A stretch of 64,000 nt of DNA. Origin: an uncultured Caldimonas sp. GTDB lineage: Bacteria; Pseudomonadota; Gammaproteobacteria; Burkholderiales; Burkholderiaceae. Shown one piece after another: positions 8,584 through 17,832 of the stretch. The first letter of the stretch is position 1. Each line of letters begins with the position of its first letter. The translations under genes and the position numbers were made by a program. The notes under the pieces were generated by a model. It was not told where the DNA came from, did not search any database, and was given only the letters and a program-made list of their open reading frames with translations. Where the stretch lies: NCBI RefSeq assembly GCF_946480305.1, contig NZ_CAMLJQ010000007.1:1-64000 (forward strand). The letters run 5' to 3'.

Positions 8584-9978
8584 ATGTCCTCATTTGCGTT
8601 TGAAGGCTTTCTCTCGACGCCCGAGATGCTCGAAGTGTTCAGCGAGCACTCGGTGACCCAGGCCATGATGGACTTCGAGGCGGCCTTGGCGCGCGCGCTC
8701 GCTGCGCAGGGGTTGATACCTGCCGCCGCTTCCCAGGCGATCACAGGCGTGTGCAAGGCGGAGCTGTACGACGTGCCGGCGATCGTGGGGCAGAGCGGAC
8801 GGGCGGGCAGCCTCGCGATCCCGCTGGTCAGGAAGCTGACCGAGACGGTGGCGCTGTTCGACAACCAGGCCGCGGGGTACGTGCACTGGGGCAGCACCAG
8901 CCAGGACGTGATCGACACCGCGATGGTGCTGCTCACGCGGCGCGCGCTGGCGCTGATCGACCGTGACCTGACGGCGCTGGTTCGCGACCTGCTCGTGCTG
9001 GTGGACGCCTACGCCGACGCGCCCGTGCTGGCGCGCACGCTGATGCAGCCGGCTCAGGTGGTGAGCGTGGGCTACAAGCTGCTCGGCTGGGCGGCGCCGC
9101 TGTTGCGCCGGCAGGCGCGGCTGCGCGAGGCCGCGGGGCGCGCATTGTGTCTGCAGTTCGGCGGCGCGGTGGGCACGCTCTCGGTGCTCGGCGATGCAGG
9201 GCCGCAGGTGGCGCAGCGCGTCGCATCGGAGCTGGGGCTGGCACTGCCGCCCATGGCGTGGCATACGCAGCGCGATGACTGGGTGGCACTGGGCACCGAG
9301 CTGGGCGTGCTGTGCGGCGCGCTGGGCAAGGTCGCGCGCGACCTGTCAATGATGGCGCAGGCCGAGATCGGCGAGTTGGCAGAGCCGGCTGGCGCGGGGC
9401 GTGGCGGCTCGTCGGCCATGCCGCACAAGCGCAATCCGGTGTCGTCGATGGTGGCGCTGGCGGCGGCGTTGCGCGCACCGCAACGGGTCGCGGCCCTGCT
9501 GGCCGCGATGCCGCAGGAGCAGGAGCGCGGCCTCGGCAACTGGCAAGCGGAGCTGGCCGAGTGGGCGGGCCTGTTCATCTCGGCGCATGGTGCGGTCAAG
9601 GCCATGGCCGAGGCGCTGGCCGGGCTGCAGGTCGACACGCGCCGCATGCGCGACAACATCGATGCGATGCAGGGCCTGGTGTTTGCCGAAGCGGTGTCGA
9701 TGCACCTGGCCGCGGTGCTCGGCAAGTCGCGTGCACACAAACTGTTCGAATCACTGGCGCAGCGGGCCGTTCAGGAGCAGCGTCACCTGCGCGACCTGAC
9801 GCTCGAAGCGGTGCAGCACGAGCCTGAGCTGCGCCATGCCGTCACGGCAGAGCAGATCGACGTGTTGTTCGACATGGAGCGCGCCGCGCAGCCCGCCACG
9901 CGCATCGTGCGCGAGCAACTCCCCCGGCTTCAGCGCGAGGCACAGGCCCTCGTGCACGCCTCCGAAAGCACCGAATGA
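8584..9978 (+). CDS. pcaB: 3-carboxy-cis,cis-muconate cycloisomerase
   Basis: A 464-residue member of the fumarase/aspartase superfamily that cyclises 3-carboxymuconate to 4-carboxymuconolactone in the protocatechuate branch of the beta-ketoadipate pathway. The superfamily signature GGSSAMPHKRNPV lies at residues 274-286, and the N-terminal HWGSTSQDVIDT motif is present near residue 100. Length matches PcaB. The following gene starts inside its stop region (ATGA overlap) and supplies the next two steps. No clear ribosome-binding site precedes ATG 8584. The protocatechuate dioxygenase genes pcaGH are not in the window. Confidence 0.95.
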   Translation: MSSFAFEGFLSTPEMLEVFSEHSVTQAMMDFEAALARALAAQGLIPAAASQAITGVCKAELYDVPAIVGQSGRAGSLAIPLVRKLTETVALFDNQAAGYVHWGSTSQDVIDTAMVLLTRRALALIDRDLTALVRDLLVLVDAYADAPVLARTLMQPAQVVSVGYKLLGWAAPLLRRQARLREAAGRALCLQFGGAVGTLSVLGDAGPQVAQRVASELGLALPPMAWHTQRDDWVALGTELGVLCGALGKVARDLSMMAQAEIGELAEPAGAGRGGSSAMPHKRNPVSSMVALAAALRAPQRVAALLAAMPQEQERGLGNWQAELAEWAGLFISAHGAVKAMAEALAGLQVDTRRMRDNIDAMQGLVFAEAVSMHLAAVLGKSRAHKLFESLAQRAVQEQRHLRDLTLEAVQHEPELRHAVTAEQIDVLFDMERAAQPATRIVREQLPRLQREAQALVHASESTE

Positions 9979-11186
9979 CATCACCTGAACGCGAGGACGA
10001 CTTCGACCGCGGACTGCGCAACCGCCGTGCCGTGTTGGGCGACGCCTGGGTCAACCGTTCGCTTGCCGGCGCCACGGCCTTCAACGCCGACTTCCAGTCG
10101 CTGATCACCCGCTATGCATGGCACGAGATCTGGGGCCGACCGGGCCTCGACCACCGGACCCGCCGGCTGCTGGTGCTGGGCATGACGATCGCGCAGGGGC
10201 GATGGGAAGAGTACGAGCTGCACCTGCGCGCGGCCCTCGAGGGCGGGGTGCCGCTGATGGAAATCCAGGAGACGCTGATGCAGTCCGCGATCTACTGCGG
10301 GGTGCCGGCGGCGAACACCGCGTTCAAGCTGGCGACCGGCATCCTGAAGGAGCTGGGCCTGCAGCCCGCTGCCCAGCCCCTCACGCCTGCACATCGGGTG
10401 TCCAGTCATCACACCTTCAGCGCGCCGCAACTGCACGTGCTGGTACAGGGCACCGGCCGGCCCGTCGTGCTGAGCCACGCACTGGGCATGGACTCGCGCA
10501 TGTGGGACGGGCTGGCCCAAGCGCTGGAAGGCGGGCACGAGGTGCTGCGCTACGACCATCGTGGGCACGGGCAGTCGGCCGCGCCGGCCGGGCCGTATGC
10601 GATGGACGAGCTGGTCGACGACGCCGCGCGGCTGGTGCGCGAATGGGGCCGCGGCCCGGTCGTGTGGATCGGGCTGTCGATGGGCGGCATGGTGGGCCAG
10701 GGGCTCGCCGCCAGGCATCCGGAACTGGTGCAGGGCCTGGTGGTCGCGAACTCCACCTCGTTCTATCCAGAGGCCGGCCGGCAGATGTGGGCGCAGCGCA
10801 TTGCCACGGTCGAGAGCCAGGGCCTGAGTGCCATCGCCGATGCCGTGATGGCCCGCTACTTCCACGAAGACTTTCGTCGCGCGCATCCCGAGGCTGAAGC
10901 GGCTGCGCGGGCGACGCTGCTGCGCACCGATGCGGCGGGCTACGTGGCGTGCTGCCACGCGGTGTCGAAGGTCGACTGGCGCGATGCGTTGCCGCACATC
11001 ACATGCCCGACGCTGGTGATCGCGGGTGCGCAGGACCAGGGCGCGCCGGTCGAGATGTCGCAGTCGATCGCGCAGGCGGTGCCCGGGGCGCGCCTCGAAG
11101 TGATCACCGACGCCTCGCACATCAGTGCGCTGGAGGCACCGCAGGCGTTCGAGCAGCTGGTGCGCAACTTCCTCGGCACCTTGTGA
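9975..11186 (+). CDS. Fused 4-carboxymuconolactone decarboxylase / 3-oxoadipate enol-lactonase
   Basis: A 403-residue bifunctional enzyme. Residues 1 to about 128 are a PcaC-type carboxymuconolactone decarboxylase (FDRGLRNRRAVLGDAWVNRS, HRTRRLLVLGMTIAQGRWEE, ETLMQSAIYCGVPAANTAF). Residues about 143-400 are a PcaD-type alpha/beta hydrolase with nucleophile elbow GLSMGG (Ser235), DHRGHGQS, and a C-terminal ASHISALEAP carrying the probable catalytic His. It would convert 4-carboxymuconolactone to enol-lactone and then to beta-ketoadipate, which PcaIJ (17.2-18.5 kb) activates. The classic actinobacterial fusion PcaL has the reverse order, hydrolase first. The start overlaps the pcaB stop by 4 bases, so the two are co-translated. 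Confidence 0.92.
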   Translation: MTSPEREDDFDRGLRNRRAVLGDAWVNRSLAGATAFNADFQSLITRYAWHEIWGRPGLDHRTRRLLVLGMTIAQGRWEEYELHLRAALEGGVPLMEIQETLMQSAIYCGVPAANTAFKLATGILKELGLQPAAQPLTPAHRVSSHHTFSAPQLHVLVQGTGRPVVLSHALGMDSRMWDGLAQALEGGHEVLRYDHRGHGQSAAPAGPYAMDELVDDAARLVREWGRGPVVWIGLSMGGMVGQGLAARHPELVQGLVVANSTSFYPEAGRQMWAQRIATVESQGLSAIADAVMARYFHEDFRRAHPEAEAAARATLLRTDAAGYVACCHAVSKVDWRDALPHITCPTLVIAGAQDQGAPVEMSQSIAQAVPGARLEVITDASHISALEAPQAFEQLVRNFLGTL

Positions 11187-11196
11187 GCGCCGCTCG

Positions 11197-11673
11197 TCAA
11201 CGCGAGATCACGCTGCCGCCGCGCACCTTGCGCTGCAATTGCAGGATGCCGTAGAGCAGCGCTTCCGCCGTGGGCGGGCAGCCGGGCACGTACACGTCGA
11301 CCGGGATGATGCGGTCGCAGCCTCGCACCACCGAGTAGCTGTAGTGGTAGTAGCCGCCGCCGTTGGCGCACGAACCCATCGAGATCACGTAGCGCGGCTC
11401 GGCCATCTGGTCGTAGATGCGCCGGATGGCGTTCGCCATCTTGTTGGTCAGCGTGCCGGCCACGATCATCAGATCGGCCTGCCGCGGGCTGGCGCGCGGG
11501 ATCAGGCCCAGGCGGTCCATGTCGTAGCGGGCGCCGGCCGCATGGATCATCTCGACCGCGCAACACGCGAGGCCGAAGGTCAGGTACCACAGGCTGTTGG
11601 CGCGCGCGGCGTTCGCCAGGTCTTCCAGGCGCGCGAGCGCGTAGCCGTCGTGCTCGATGGTGGGGTAGCTCAT
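11197..11673 (-). CDS. Orphan NuoB-like subunit (NADH-quinone oxidoreductase B paralogue)
   Basis: A 158-residue protein matching the PSST/NuoB family over its whole length. NuoB carries cluster N2, the last Fe-S centre before quinone in complex I. All four expected ligands are visible: Cys37 and Cys38 ([11 protein letters not shown]), Cys102 ([12 protein letters not shown]) and Cys132 (VPGCPPTAE). No other nuo gene lies nearby: neighbours are the convergent PcaC-PcaD gene and the divergent exonuclease I gene. The N-terminus ([20 protein letters not shown]) differs from the usual NuoB start. It is best read as a second, standalone nuoB copy able in principle to replace the operon-encoded subunit. 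Confidence 0.88.
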   Translation of the reverse strand: MSYPTIEHDGYALARLEDLANAARANSLWYLTFGLACCAVEMIHAAGARYDMDRLGLIPRASPRQADLMIVAGTLTNKMANAIRRIYDQMAEPRYVISMGSCANGGGYYHYSYSVVRGCDRIIPVDVYVPGCPPTAEALLYGILQLQRKVRGGSVISR

Positions 11674-11914
11674 GGCGGGCAGCAGGGAGTTGGCAACAGG
11701 CCCGCATGCTCGCCGGATCGCGGCGACCTGTCTTGTACGAATCCGCCATCCTCGCGGGCGCTTCAGGCTGCGCGGATCGACGAGAACTGCCACCGGTGCA
11801 CGATGGGCCAGCGCCCGCGGGCGCAACCGGGCAGGGAGCTGAAGCGTGGGCATGACGGGGGCGGCAGCGCGGCGATTATCGGGCGGCTCACCGTGTGCGG
11901 TATCGTGCTCGCCC

Positions 11915-13360
11915 ATGAGCGAGCTTTCCTTCTTCTGGCACGACTACGAAACCTTCGGCCGCGTGCCGCGTCGCGACCGCCCGTCGCAGTTCGCCGGCAT
12001 TCGCACCGATGCCGAACTGAACGAGATCGATGCGCCGGTGATGCACTACTGCCAGCCGGCACCCGACTACCTGCCCGACCCCGAGTCGTGTCTGCTGACC
12101 GGCATCCTGCCGCAGACCTGCCTCGAAAGGGGCCTGCCCGAGCACGAATTCGCTGCCGCCATCGAGGCACAGCTCGCCCGCCCGGGCACCGTGGCGCTGG
12201 GCTACAACACGCTGCGTTTCGACGACGAGGTCACGCGCCACCTGTTCTGGCGCAACCTGATCGACCCCTATGCGCGCGAGTGGCAGAACGAATGCGGACG
12301 CTGGGACCTGCTCGACGTGGTGCGCTGCGCCTGGGCATTGCGGCCCGAGGGCATCGAATGGCCCAGGCACGAAGACGGTCGGCCATCGTTCAAGCTGGAG
12401 CACCTGAGTGCCGCCAACGGCCTGTTGCACGAGGCCGCGCACGACGCGCTGTCGGACGTGCGCGCGACGATCGCGCTCGCACGCCTGATCAAGACGCGCC
12501 AGCCCAAGCTGTGGGAGTTCTGCCTGCGCCTGCGCCGCAAGGAGGCGGTCATCGCCGAGATGGGGGTCGGCCGGCCCTTCCTGCACATCTCGGGCATGTA
12601 CGGCACTGAGCGTGGCGGCATCGCCATCGTGTGGCCGCTCGCACCGCACCCGACCAACAAGAACGAAGTCATCGTGTGGGACCTGTCGCAAGACCCGTCC
12701 GAGCTGTTCACGCTGAACGCGGCGCAGATCCGCGAGCGCATGTTCACGCGCGCCGAAGACCTGCCCGAAGGCGTGAGCCGCCTGCCGGTCAAGACCATCC
12801 ACCTCAACAAGTGCCCGATCGTGATCGGCAACCTGAAGACGTTGAGCGCCGAGCGCGCGGCCCATTGGGGCATCGACGTCGAGCAGGCGCTGGCGCATGC
12901 GCAGAAGGCGGGCGAGAAGGGCGCCACGATGGCGGGCATCTGGCCCGAGGTGTTTGCGCGGCCTGCGCCTGCCGAGGCGCCGGACGTCGACGAGGACCTG
13001 TACGGCGGTTTCATCGGCAACGACGACCGCCGCCGGCTGCAGCGCCTGCGCACGATGAGCCCCGAACAACTGGCCGAGCGGCCGCCTTCCTTCGAAGACG
13101 AGCGGCTCGAGGAGCTGTTCTTCCGCTACCGCGCGCGCAACTTCCCCGCCACGTTGAGCGAAGCGGACCGCGCACGCTGGCTGGAGCATTGCCATGCACG
13201 CCTGCACGAAGGCGCGGGCGGCGCACTGACACTGCAGGCCTACTTCGAGCGGATCGATGCGCTCGGCGAAGCGATGGCGGAAGACGAGCGCGCCCAGGAG
13301 ATCCTGGGCGCCCTGTACGACTACGGCGAGCAACTCGGCGAAGCGAGCATGCCGGCCTGA
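11915..13360 (+). CDS. sbcB: Exodeoxyribonuclease I
   Basis: A 481-residue 3'-5' single-strand DNA exonuclease involved in recombination and mismatch repair. The DEDD nuclease domain opens with [10 protein letters not shown] (Asp10, Glu12), continues with [14 protein letters not shown] and [14 protein letters not shown], and is followed by the SH3-like and helical exonuclease I C-terminal domains ([40 protein letters not shown]). Length is normal. I chose ATG 11915 because the family starts two to six residues before the first catalytic motif; upstream in-frame sequence is not family-like. The gene is divergent from the nuoB paralogue and converges with the lipoprotein dehydrogenase gene 7 bp away. 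Confidence 0.95.
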   Translation: MSELSFFWHDYETFGRVPRRDRPSQFAGIRTDAELNEIDAPVMHYCQPAPDYLPDPESCLLTGILPQTCLERGLPEHEFAAAIEAQLARPGTVALGYNTLRFDDEVTRHLFWRNLIDPYAREWQNECGRWDLLDVVRCAWALRPEGIEWPRHEDGRPSFKLEHLSAANGLLHEAAHDALSDVRATIALARLIKTRQPKLWEFCLRLRRKEAVIAEMGVGRPFLHISGMYGTERGGIAIVWPLAPHPTNKNEVIVWDLSQDPSELFTLNAAQIRERMFTRAEDLPEGVSRLPVKTIHLNKCPIVIGNLKTLSAERAAHWGIDVEQALAHAQKAGEKGATMAGIWPEVFARPAPAEAPDVDEDLYGGFIGNDDRRRLQRLRTMSPEQLAERPPSFEDERLEELFFRYRARNFPATLSEADRARWLEHCHARLHEGAGGALTLQAYFERIDALGEAMAEDERAQEILGALYDYGEQLGEASMPA

Positions 13361-13367
13361 TCGTCGC

Positions 13368-15671
13368 TCATGGGGCGCTGATGCGCTCCAGCGAGCCGCG
13401 CGTCAGCAGGTACAGGGCGCCGTCCACTCCCATGCGCAGATCCACCGGATTGCCGCTCACCCGCGCGAACATGTAGGCCGCGTTGTTGTTGGCCAGGTCG
13501 ATGCGTCCGATGTAGTTGCTGACGAAGTCGGCGAAGTAGTAGCTGTTGCGGTAGCCGGCGGGGAAGCTGCCGGCAGACGGATAGAACGCACCGCCCGCGA
13601 TGGCGAAGCCGGTGAAGAAGCCGCCGGGGCCGGCGCCGGGTGGCGACGTGTCGCTGTGGCGGTAGGCGAACAGCGGCGCCGTCACGCCACTGGCGCTGGT
13701 CGGCCCTTCGGTCTGCGGCCAGCCGTAGTTGGCGCCCGGTGCGCCGACGTTTACTTCTTCCCAGGCACCGCCACCCACGTCGTTGATGTGCAGCTTGCCG
13801 GTGCCGGGCTGCACGGCGAACGTGAACGGGTTGCGCAGGCCGTAGGCCCAGATCGCCTGAGCGATGCCGGTCTGCGTGTTGTAGTAGGGGTTGTCGGTCG
13901 GGATGCTGCCGTCGTCGTTGAAGCGCAGCATCTTGCCGAACGGGTCGGCCAGATCCTGTGCGCGCGGGCCGTCCGCGTTGTCACCGACCGCGACGTAGAG
14001 CTTGCCGTCGGAGCCGAAGTGCATCGCGCCGCCGTTGTGGTTGGTGGCGCTCGACAGTGCGGGCAGGTCGACGAGAACGGTCTCGGCGCCGGTCGACACG
14101 TCGCCGTTGGCGACGAAGCGGCTGATGCGGTTGTGCGCTCCGTTTTCGGGGGTCGTGTAGTACACGTAGACCCAGCCGTTGCTGGCGAAGTCGGGGTGCA
14201 ACGCAACGCCGATCAGGCCGCGCTCGCCGTTGGGGTCCACGGTGAGTTGCAAGAAGGGCGTGGCGAGCAGGCTGCCATTCTTCACCACGCGCAATTGACC
14301 GCCTTGCTGTGCGATGAAGAAGCGGCCGTCGGGTGCCTGTGCGAATGCCGTGGCGTTGCTCAGGCCACCCGCATGGGTGGTGCGCGTGAAGCCCTGCGGC
14401 AGGTTGACGCCGTTGTTGTCGAAACGCACGGTCGCGCTGGCCCACGCCGAGCGGTTGCCGGCTGCATCGCGTGCGCGGGCGCGCAGCACGTGCTGGCCGC
14501 GAGTGTGTGCCGTGGTGTCGAGGCTGACCTGATAAGGCGCGCTCGTGTCTTCGCTGCCCAGCGCCATGCCGTCGATCTGGAACTCCACGCCGGCAACGCC
14601 GACGTTGTCGGTCGCGGTGACGCTGACGGTGATGGTGCCCACGAGGCCCGTCGCCAGGTTCGCGGGAGCAGCCACGGTGGCGGTGGGCGCCTGCGTGTCG
14701 TTGCCGGACGCGGGCGCGACGTCGACCACGCGCGGCGCGCTCGTCGTGCTGTCGCCGTCGTCGTCGGTGGCGCGGGCGCGCAGCGTATGGGAGCCCGCGC
14801 TGGTGGGCGTCCAGTTCATCGCGTACGGCGCGCTCGTGTCGGTGCCGATCACGGTGCTGCCGTCGAGGAACTCCACGCTGGCGACGGTGCCGTCACTGTC
14901 GGTGGCTGTGGCGCTCAGTGCGACCGGCACGCCGACCGTGCCGCTGTCGGGCGCCGAGAGACTCACGCTCGGTGCCTGGTTGTCGGCCGGGCCGGCGTCG
15001 GTGAAGGTCGCGGTGTAGGTGGTGTGGGTACTGGGCGTCGAGACGGTGTGGTGGCGGGTGCCGCCGTCGCTCCAGTGGTTGAAGGTCCAGCGCCGTCCGT
15101 TGGCGACCTGCTCCGCAGCGGCACCGAGGTCGCGCTCGATGCCGACCACGCCGGTGAACGTGTGAGGGGCACTCACCGGCTGGCCGTCGAGCGTCAGCTG
15201 CAGCCCCTGGCCCGCAGGCGAAGCGGCGAGCGTGATCTGGGCCTTCTGCGGCTGGATGTCGCGCGTCACGGTGACCGAGCGGCCGGCGCTGTCGGTCGCG
15301 CGCAGATGGAAGCGGTACCAGATGTTGTCGGAGGTCTCGCCGCGCACCGGCACGTCGGCACTGCCGCTGCCGCCGGTCGTCTCGGGCTTGAACGGGTGGC
15401 TGTGGGTGTCGTGGTGCAGCTCGGCCCACCACACCAGCCGGTCGTCGGGCAACTCGCCGTCTTCCGGGTCGCTTGCGCTGGCGCGGAACTCGATGCGGTC
15501 TCCGGCGCGGAACGTGGCACCCTCGGCGGGGCTGGTGATCACGGGCTCCGGCGGGCGGTTCTCGGTGTTGCCGCCGTCGTTGTCGCTGGAGCCGCCGCCG
15601 CAGCCGGCAAGAACCAGCAAGGCGCAGGCAAGAGTGGCGAGCGGGCGCCGCCCGGCGTGGGGATGGGACAT
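13368..15671 (-). CDS. Lipoprotein glucose/sorbosone-type dehydrogenase with N-terminal Ig-like domains
   Basis: A 767-residue exported protein. The start follows AGGAGG, and a lipoprotein signal ends at LAGC (Cys24). Residues about 30-400 form several Ig/PKD-like repeats (EPVITSPAEGATFRAGDRIE; VSLSAPDSGTVGVPVALSAT; TATVAAPANLATGLVGTITV), each with a VEFLDG- or VEFQIDG-type motif. The last roughly 340 residues are a six-bladed propeller of the GSDH family (GLIGVALHPDF, NHNGGAMHFGSDGKLYVAVG, WAYGLRNPFTFAVQPGTGKL, NYGWPQTEGP). Related enzymes oxidise sugars using PQQ; substrate and cofactor are not proven here. It probably sits on the outer membrane. It is monocistronic and has no visible link to the pca genes on either side. 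Confidence 0.88.
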   Translation of the reverse strand: MSHPHAGRRPLATLACALLVLAGCGGGSSDNDGGNTENRPPEPVITSPAEGATFRAGDRIEFRASASDPEDGELPDDRLVWWAELHHDTHSHPFKPETTGGSGSADVPVRGETSDNIWYRFHLRATDSAGRSVTVTRDIQPQKAQITLAASPAGQGLQLTLDGQPVSAPHTFTGVVGIERDLGAAAEQVANGRRWTFNHWSDGGTRHHTVSTPSTHTTYTATFTDAGPADNQAPSVSLSAPDSGTVGVPVALSATATDSDGTVASVEFLDGSTVIGTDTSAPYAMNWTPTSAGSHTLRARATDDDGDSTTSAPRVVDVAPASGNDTQAPTATVAAPANLATGLVGTITVSVTATDNVGVAGVEFQIDGMALGSEDTSAPYQVSLDTTAHTRGQHVLRARARDAAGNRSAWASATVRFDNNGVNLPQGFTRTTHAGGLSNATAFAQAPDGRFFIAQQGGQLRVVKNGSLLATPFLQLTVDPNGERGLIGVALHPDFASNGWVYVYYTTPENGAHNRISRFVANGDVSTGAETVLVDLPALSSATNHNGGAMHFGSDGKLYVAVGDNADGPRAQDLADPFGKMLRFNDDGSIPTDNPYYNTQTGIAQAIWAYGLRNPFTFAVQPGTGKLHINDVGGGAWEEVNVGAPGANYGWPQTEGPTSASGVTAPLFAYRHSDTSPPGAGPGGFFTGFAIAGGAFYPSAGSFPAGYRNSYYFADFVSNYIGRIDLANNNAAYMFARVSGNPVDLRMGVDGALYLLTRGSLERISAP

Positions 15672-15868
15672 CTTTGTTTCCTCCTGACACCGCGAAGTGA
15701 CACGCGGCGCGACGCTTGTTGTCATCTTGCGCTCACGGCACATGCTCGGCAACGCGAGCTTGTCACCGAAGCGCGGCCGTCAGGCGCAGATGCTCAATGG
15801 CGCAGGAAACATGCCGGGCTGCGGCCGTGACAGCCGGTATCGCGGCTGCCCGACCGGTTTTTCGATCG

Positions 15869-17071
15869 TCAGACCCGTTCGAGTACCACTGCAATGCCTT
15901 GCCCGACCCCGATGCACATGGTGCACAAGGCATAGCGGCCTTGCGTGCGGTGCAACTGGTTCACGGCGGTGGTCGCCAGCCGGGCACCCGATGCACCGAG
16001 CGGGTGGCCCAGGGCGATGGCCCCGCCGTTGGGGTTGACGCGCGGGTCGTCGTCCTTCAGGCCCAGCTCGCGCAGCACCGCGAGGCCCTGGGCGGCGAAC
16101 GCCTCGTTCAGCTCGATCACGTCGATCTGGTCGAGCGACAGCCCGGTCAGTTCGAGCACGCGACGGGTGGCCGGTGCGGGGCCGATGCCCATGATGCGCG
16201 GGGGCACGCCGGCGGTGGCCATGCCCACCACGCGGGCACGTGGCGTGAGGCCGTGGCGCCCGGCGGTCTTCTCGTCGGCCAGCAGCAGTGCACAGGCGCC
16301 GTCGTTGACGCCCGAGGCGTTGCCGGCCGTCACGGTGCCGTCCGGGCGCACGACGCCCTTGAGCCTGGCGAGCGCTTCCATCGACGTTTCGCGCGGATGC
16401 TCGTCGCGGCTGACGACGAGCGGCTCGCCCTTCTTCTGCGCAATCGTGACGGGAGTGATCTCCGCGTCGAAGTAGCCGCTTTGCTGCGCAGCCACGGCCT
16501 TGCGCTGCGACGCGAGTGCCATGCGGTCCTGGTCTTCGCGCCCGATCTTGAACTCGGCAGCCACGTTCTCGGCGGTCTCGGGCATCGAGTCGACGCCGTA
16601 CTTCGCCTTCATCAGCGGGTTGACGAAGCGCCAACCGATCGTGGTGTCGTAGATGGCCGCGTTGCGGCTGAAAGCGGTGTCGGCCTTGCCCATCACGAAG
16701 GGCGCCCGGCTCATGCTCTCGACACCGCCGGCGATCATCAGCGTCGCCTCCCCGCTCTTGATGGCGCGGGCGGCAGTGCCGACCGCATCGAGCCCCGAGC
16801 CGCACAGCCGGTTGATCGTGGCGCCCGGCACGTCGACCGGCAGGCCGGCCAGCAGCGAGGCCATGTGCGCGACGTTGCGGTTGTCTTCGCCGGCCTGGTT
16901 GGCGCAGCCGTAGATCACGTCGGTGAGCGCCGCCCAGTCGACCTTGGGGTTGCGGGCCATCAGCGCGGCGATGGGCACGGCGCCGAGGTCGTCGGTACGT
17001 ACCGCGGAGAGCGAGCCGCCGTAGCGGCCGAACGGCGTGCGGATCGCGTCGCAGATGTAGGCGTGGGTCAT
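15869..17071 (-). CDS. pcaF: 3-oxoadipyl-CoA thiolase
   Basis: A 400-residue thiolase that cleaves beta-ketoadipyl-CoA to succinyl-CoA and acetyl-CoA, the last step of the beta-ketoadipate pathway. The acylated Cys is Cys90 (NRLCGSGLDAV). The C-terminal catalytic His is in GGAIALGHPLGASGARL and the second Cys in CIGVGQG. Length is exactly as in known PcaF. It lies 116 bp downstream of pcaJ on the same strand and is probably part of the pcaIJF transcript. A generic acetyl-CoA acetyltransferase role is less likely given the neighbours. Confidence 0.95.
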   Translation of the reverse strand: MTHAYICDAIRTPFGRYGGSLSAVRTDDLGAVPIAALMARNPKVDWAALTDVIYGCANQAGEDNRNVAHMASLLAGLPVDVPGATINRLCGSGLDAVGTAARAIKSGEATLMIAGGVESMSRAPFVMGKADTAFSRNAAIYDTTIGWRFVNPLMKAKYGVDSMPETAENVAAEFKIGREDQDRMALASQRKAVAAQQSGYFDAEITPVTIAQKKGEPLVVSRDEHPRETSMEALARLKGVVRPDGTVTAGNASGVNDGACALLLADEKTAGRHGLTPRARVVGMATAGVPPRIMGIGPAPATRRVLELTGLSLDQIDVIELNEAFAAQGLAVLRELGLKDDDPRVNPNGGAIALGHPLGASGARLATTAVNQLHRTQGRYALCTMCIGVGQGIAVVLERV

Positions 17072-17187
17072 GGCTGTGTCCTGTCGAATGCGATGAGAAG
17101 GGTGGTGCAGCAGCGTAGGGCGAGGTGGGGCGACTGTCTGTCTCGTCGGCAGCAGCGCGGTGCCCGCTGTGCCGCGATGCAGATCGG

Positions 17188-17832
17188 TCAGCGAGCGTCC
17201 ACCAGCGCAATGCCGGTGAGCCGCTGCAACTCGTCGAACGCGAGGCCGTCGACGCAATCGAGCACCTTCGCGCCCTGGGGGGCGAGGTCGATCACGGCGA
17301 GGTCGGTGTAGACGCGGCTCACGCAGCCGACGCCGGTGAGCGGGTAGGTGCACTGCGCGACCAGCTTGCTCTGCCCGCTCTTGGTCAGGTGCTCCATCAT
17401 CACGTAGGTCTTCTTGGCGCCGATCGCCAGATCCATCGCGCCGCCGACGGCGGGAATGGCATCCGGCGCGCCGGTGTGCCAATTGGCGAGGTCACCGTCG
17501 GCGGCGACCTGGAAGGCCCCCAGCACGCACACGTCCAGATGCCCGCCGCGCATCATCGCGAAGCTGTCGGCATGGTGGAAGTAGCAGCCGCCGGCAAGCA
17601 GCGTGACCGGCTGCTTGCCGGCGTTGATGAGGTCGTAGTCCTCTGCGCCTGCCGCCGGTGCCGGGCCCATGCCGAGCACGCCGTTCTCGCTGTGCAGCAC
17701 CACTTCGCGGTCGGCGGGCAGGTGGTTGGCCACGAGCGTGGGCAGGCCGATGCCGAGGTTGACGTAGGCGCCTTCGGGGATGTCGCGCGCCACGCGGGCG
17801 GCCATCTGATCGCGGGTCCAGCGGTTCATCAT
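17188..17832 (-). CDS. pcaJ: 3-oxoadipate CoA-transferase subunit B
   Basis: A 214-residue beta subunit of the family I CoA-transferase. The catalytic glutamate is Glu49 in the SENGVLG motif, and the glycine-rich GGAMDL and TDLAVID segments are present. It uses succinyl-CoA to activate beta-ketoadipate together with PcaI. Two adjacent ATG codons are possible; the first (17832) overlaps the pcaI stop as ATGA, so translation is coupled. Acetoacetate/succinyl-CoA transferase (ScoB) is a close alternative family, but the pcaF neighbour and aromatic-type IclR regulator favour the pca assignment. Confidence 0.9.
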   Translation of the reverse strand: MMNRWTRDQMAARVARDIPEGAYVNLGIGLPTLVANHLPADREVVLHSENGVLGMGPAPAAGAEDYDLINAGKQPVTLLAGGCYFHHADSFAMMRGGHLDVCVLGAFQVAADGDLANWHTGAPDAIPAVGGAMDLAIGAKKTYVMMEHLTKSGQSKLVAQCTYPLTGVGCVSRVYTDLAVIDLAPQGAKVLDCVDGLAFDELQRLTGIALVDAR

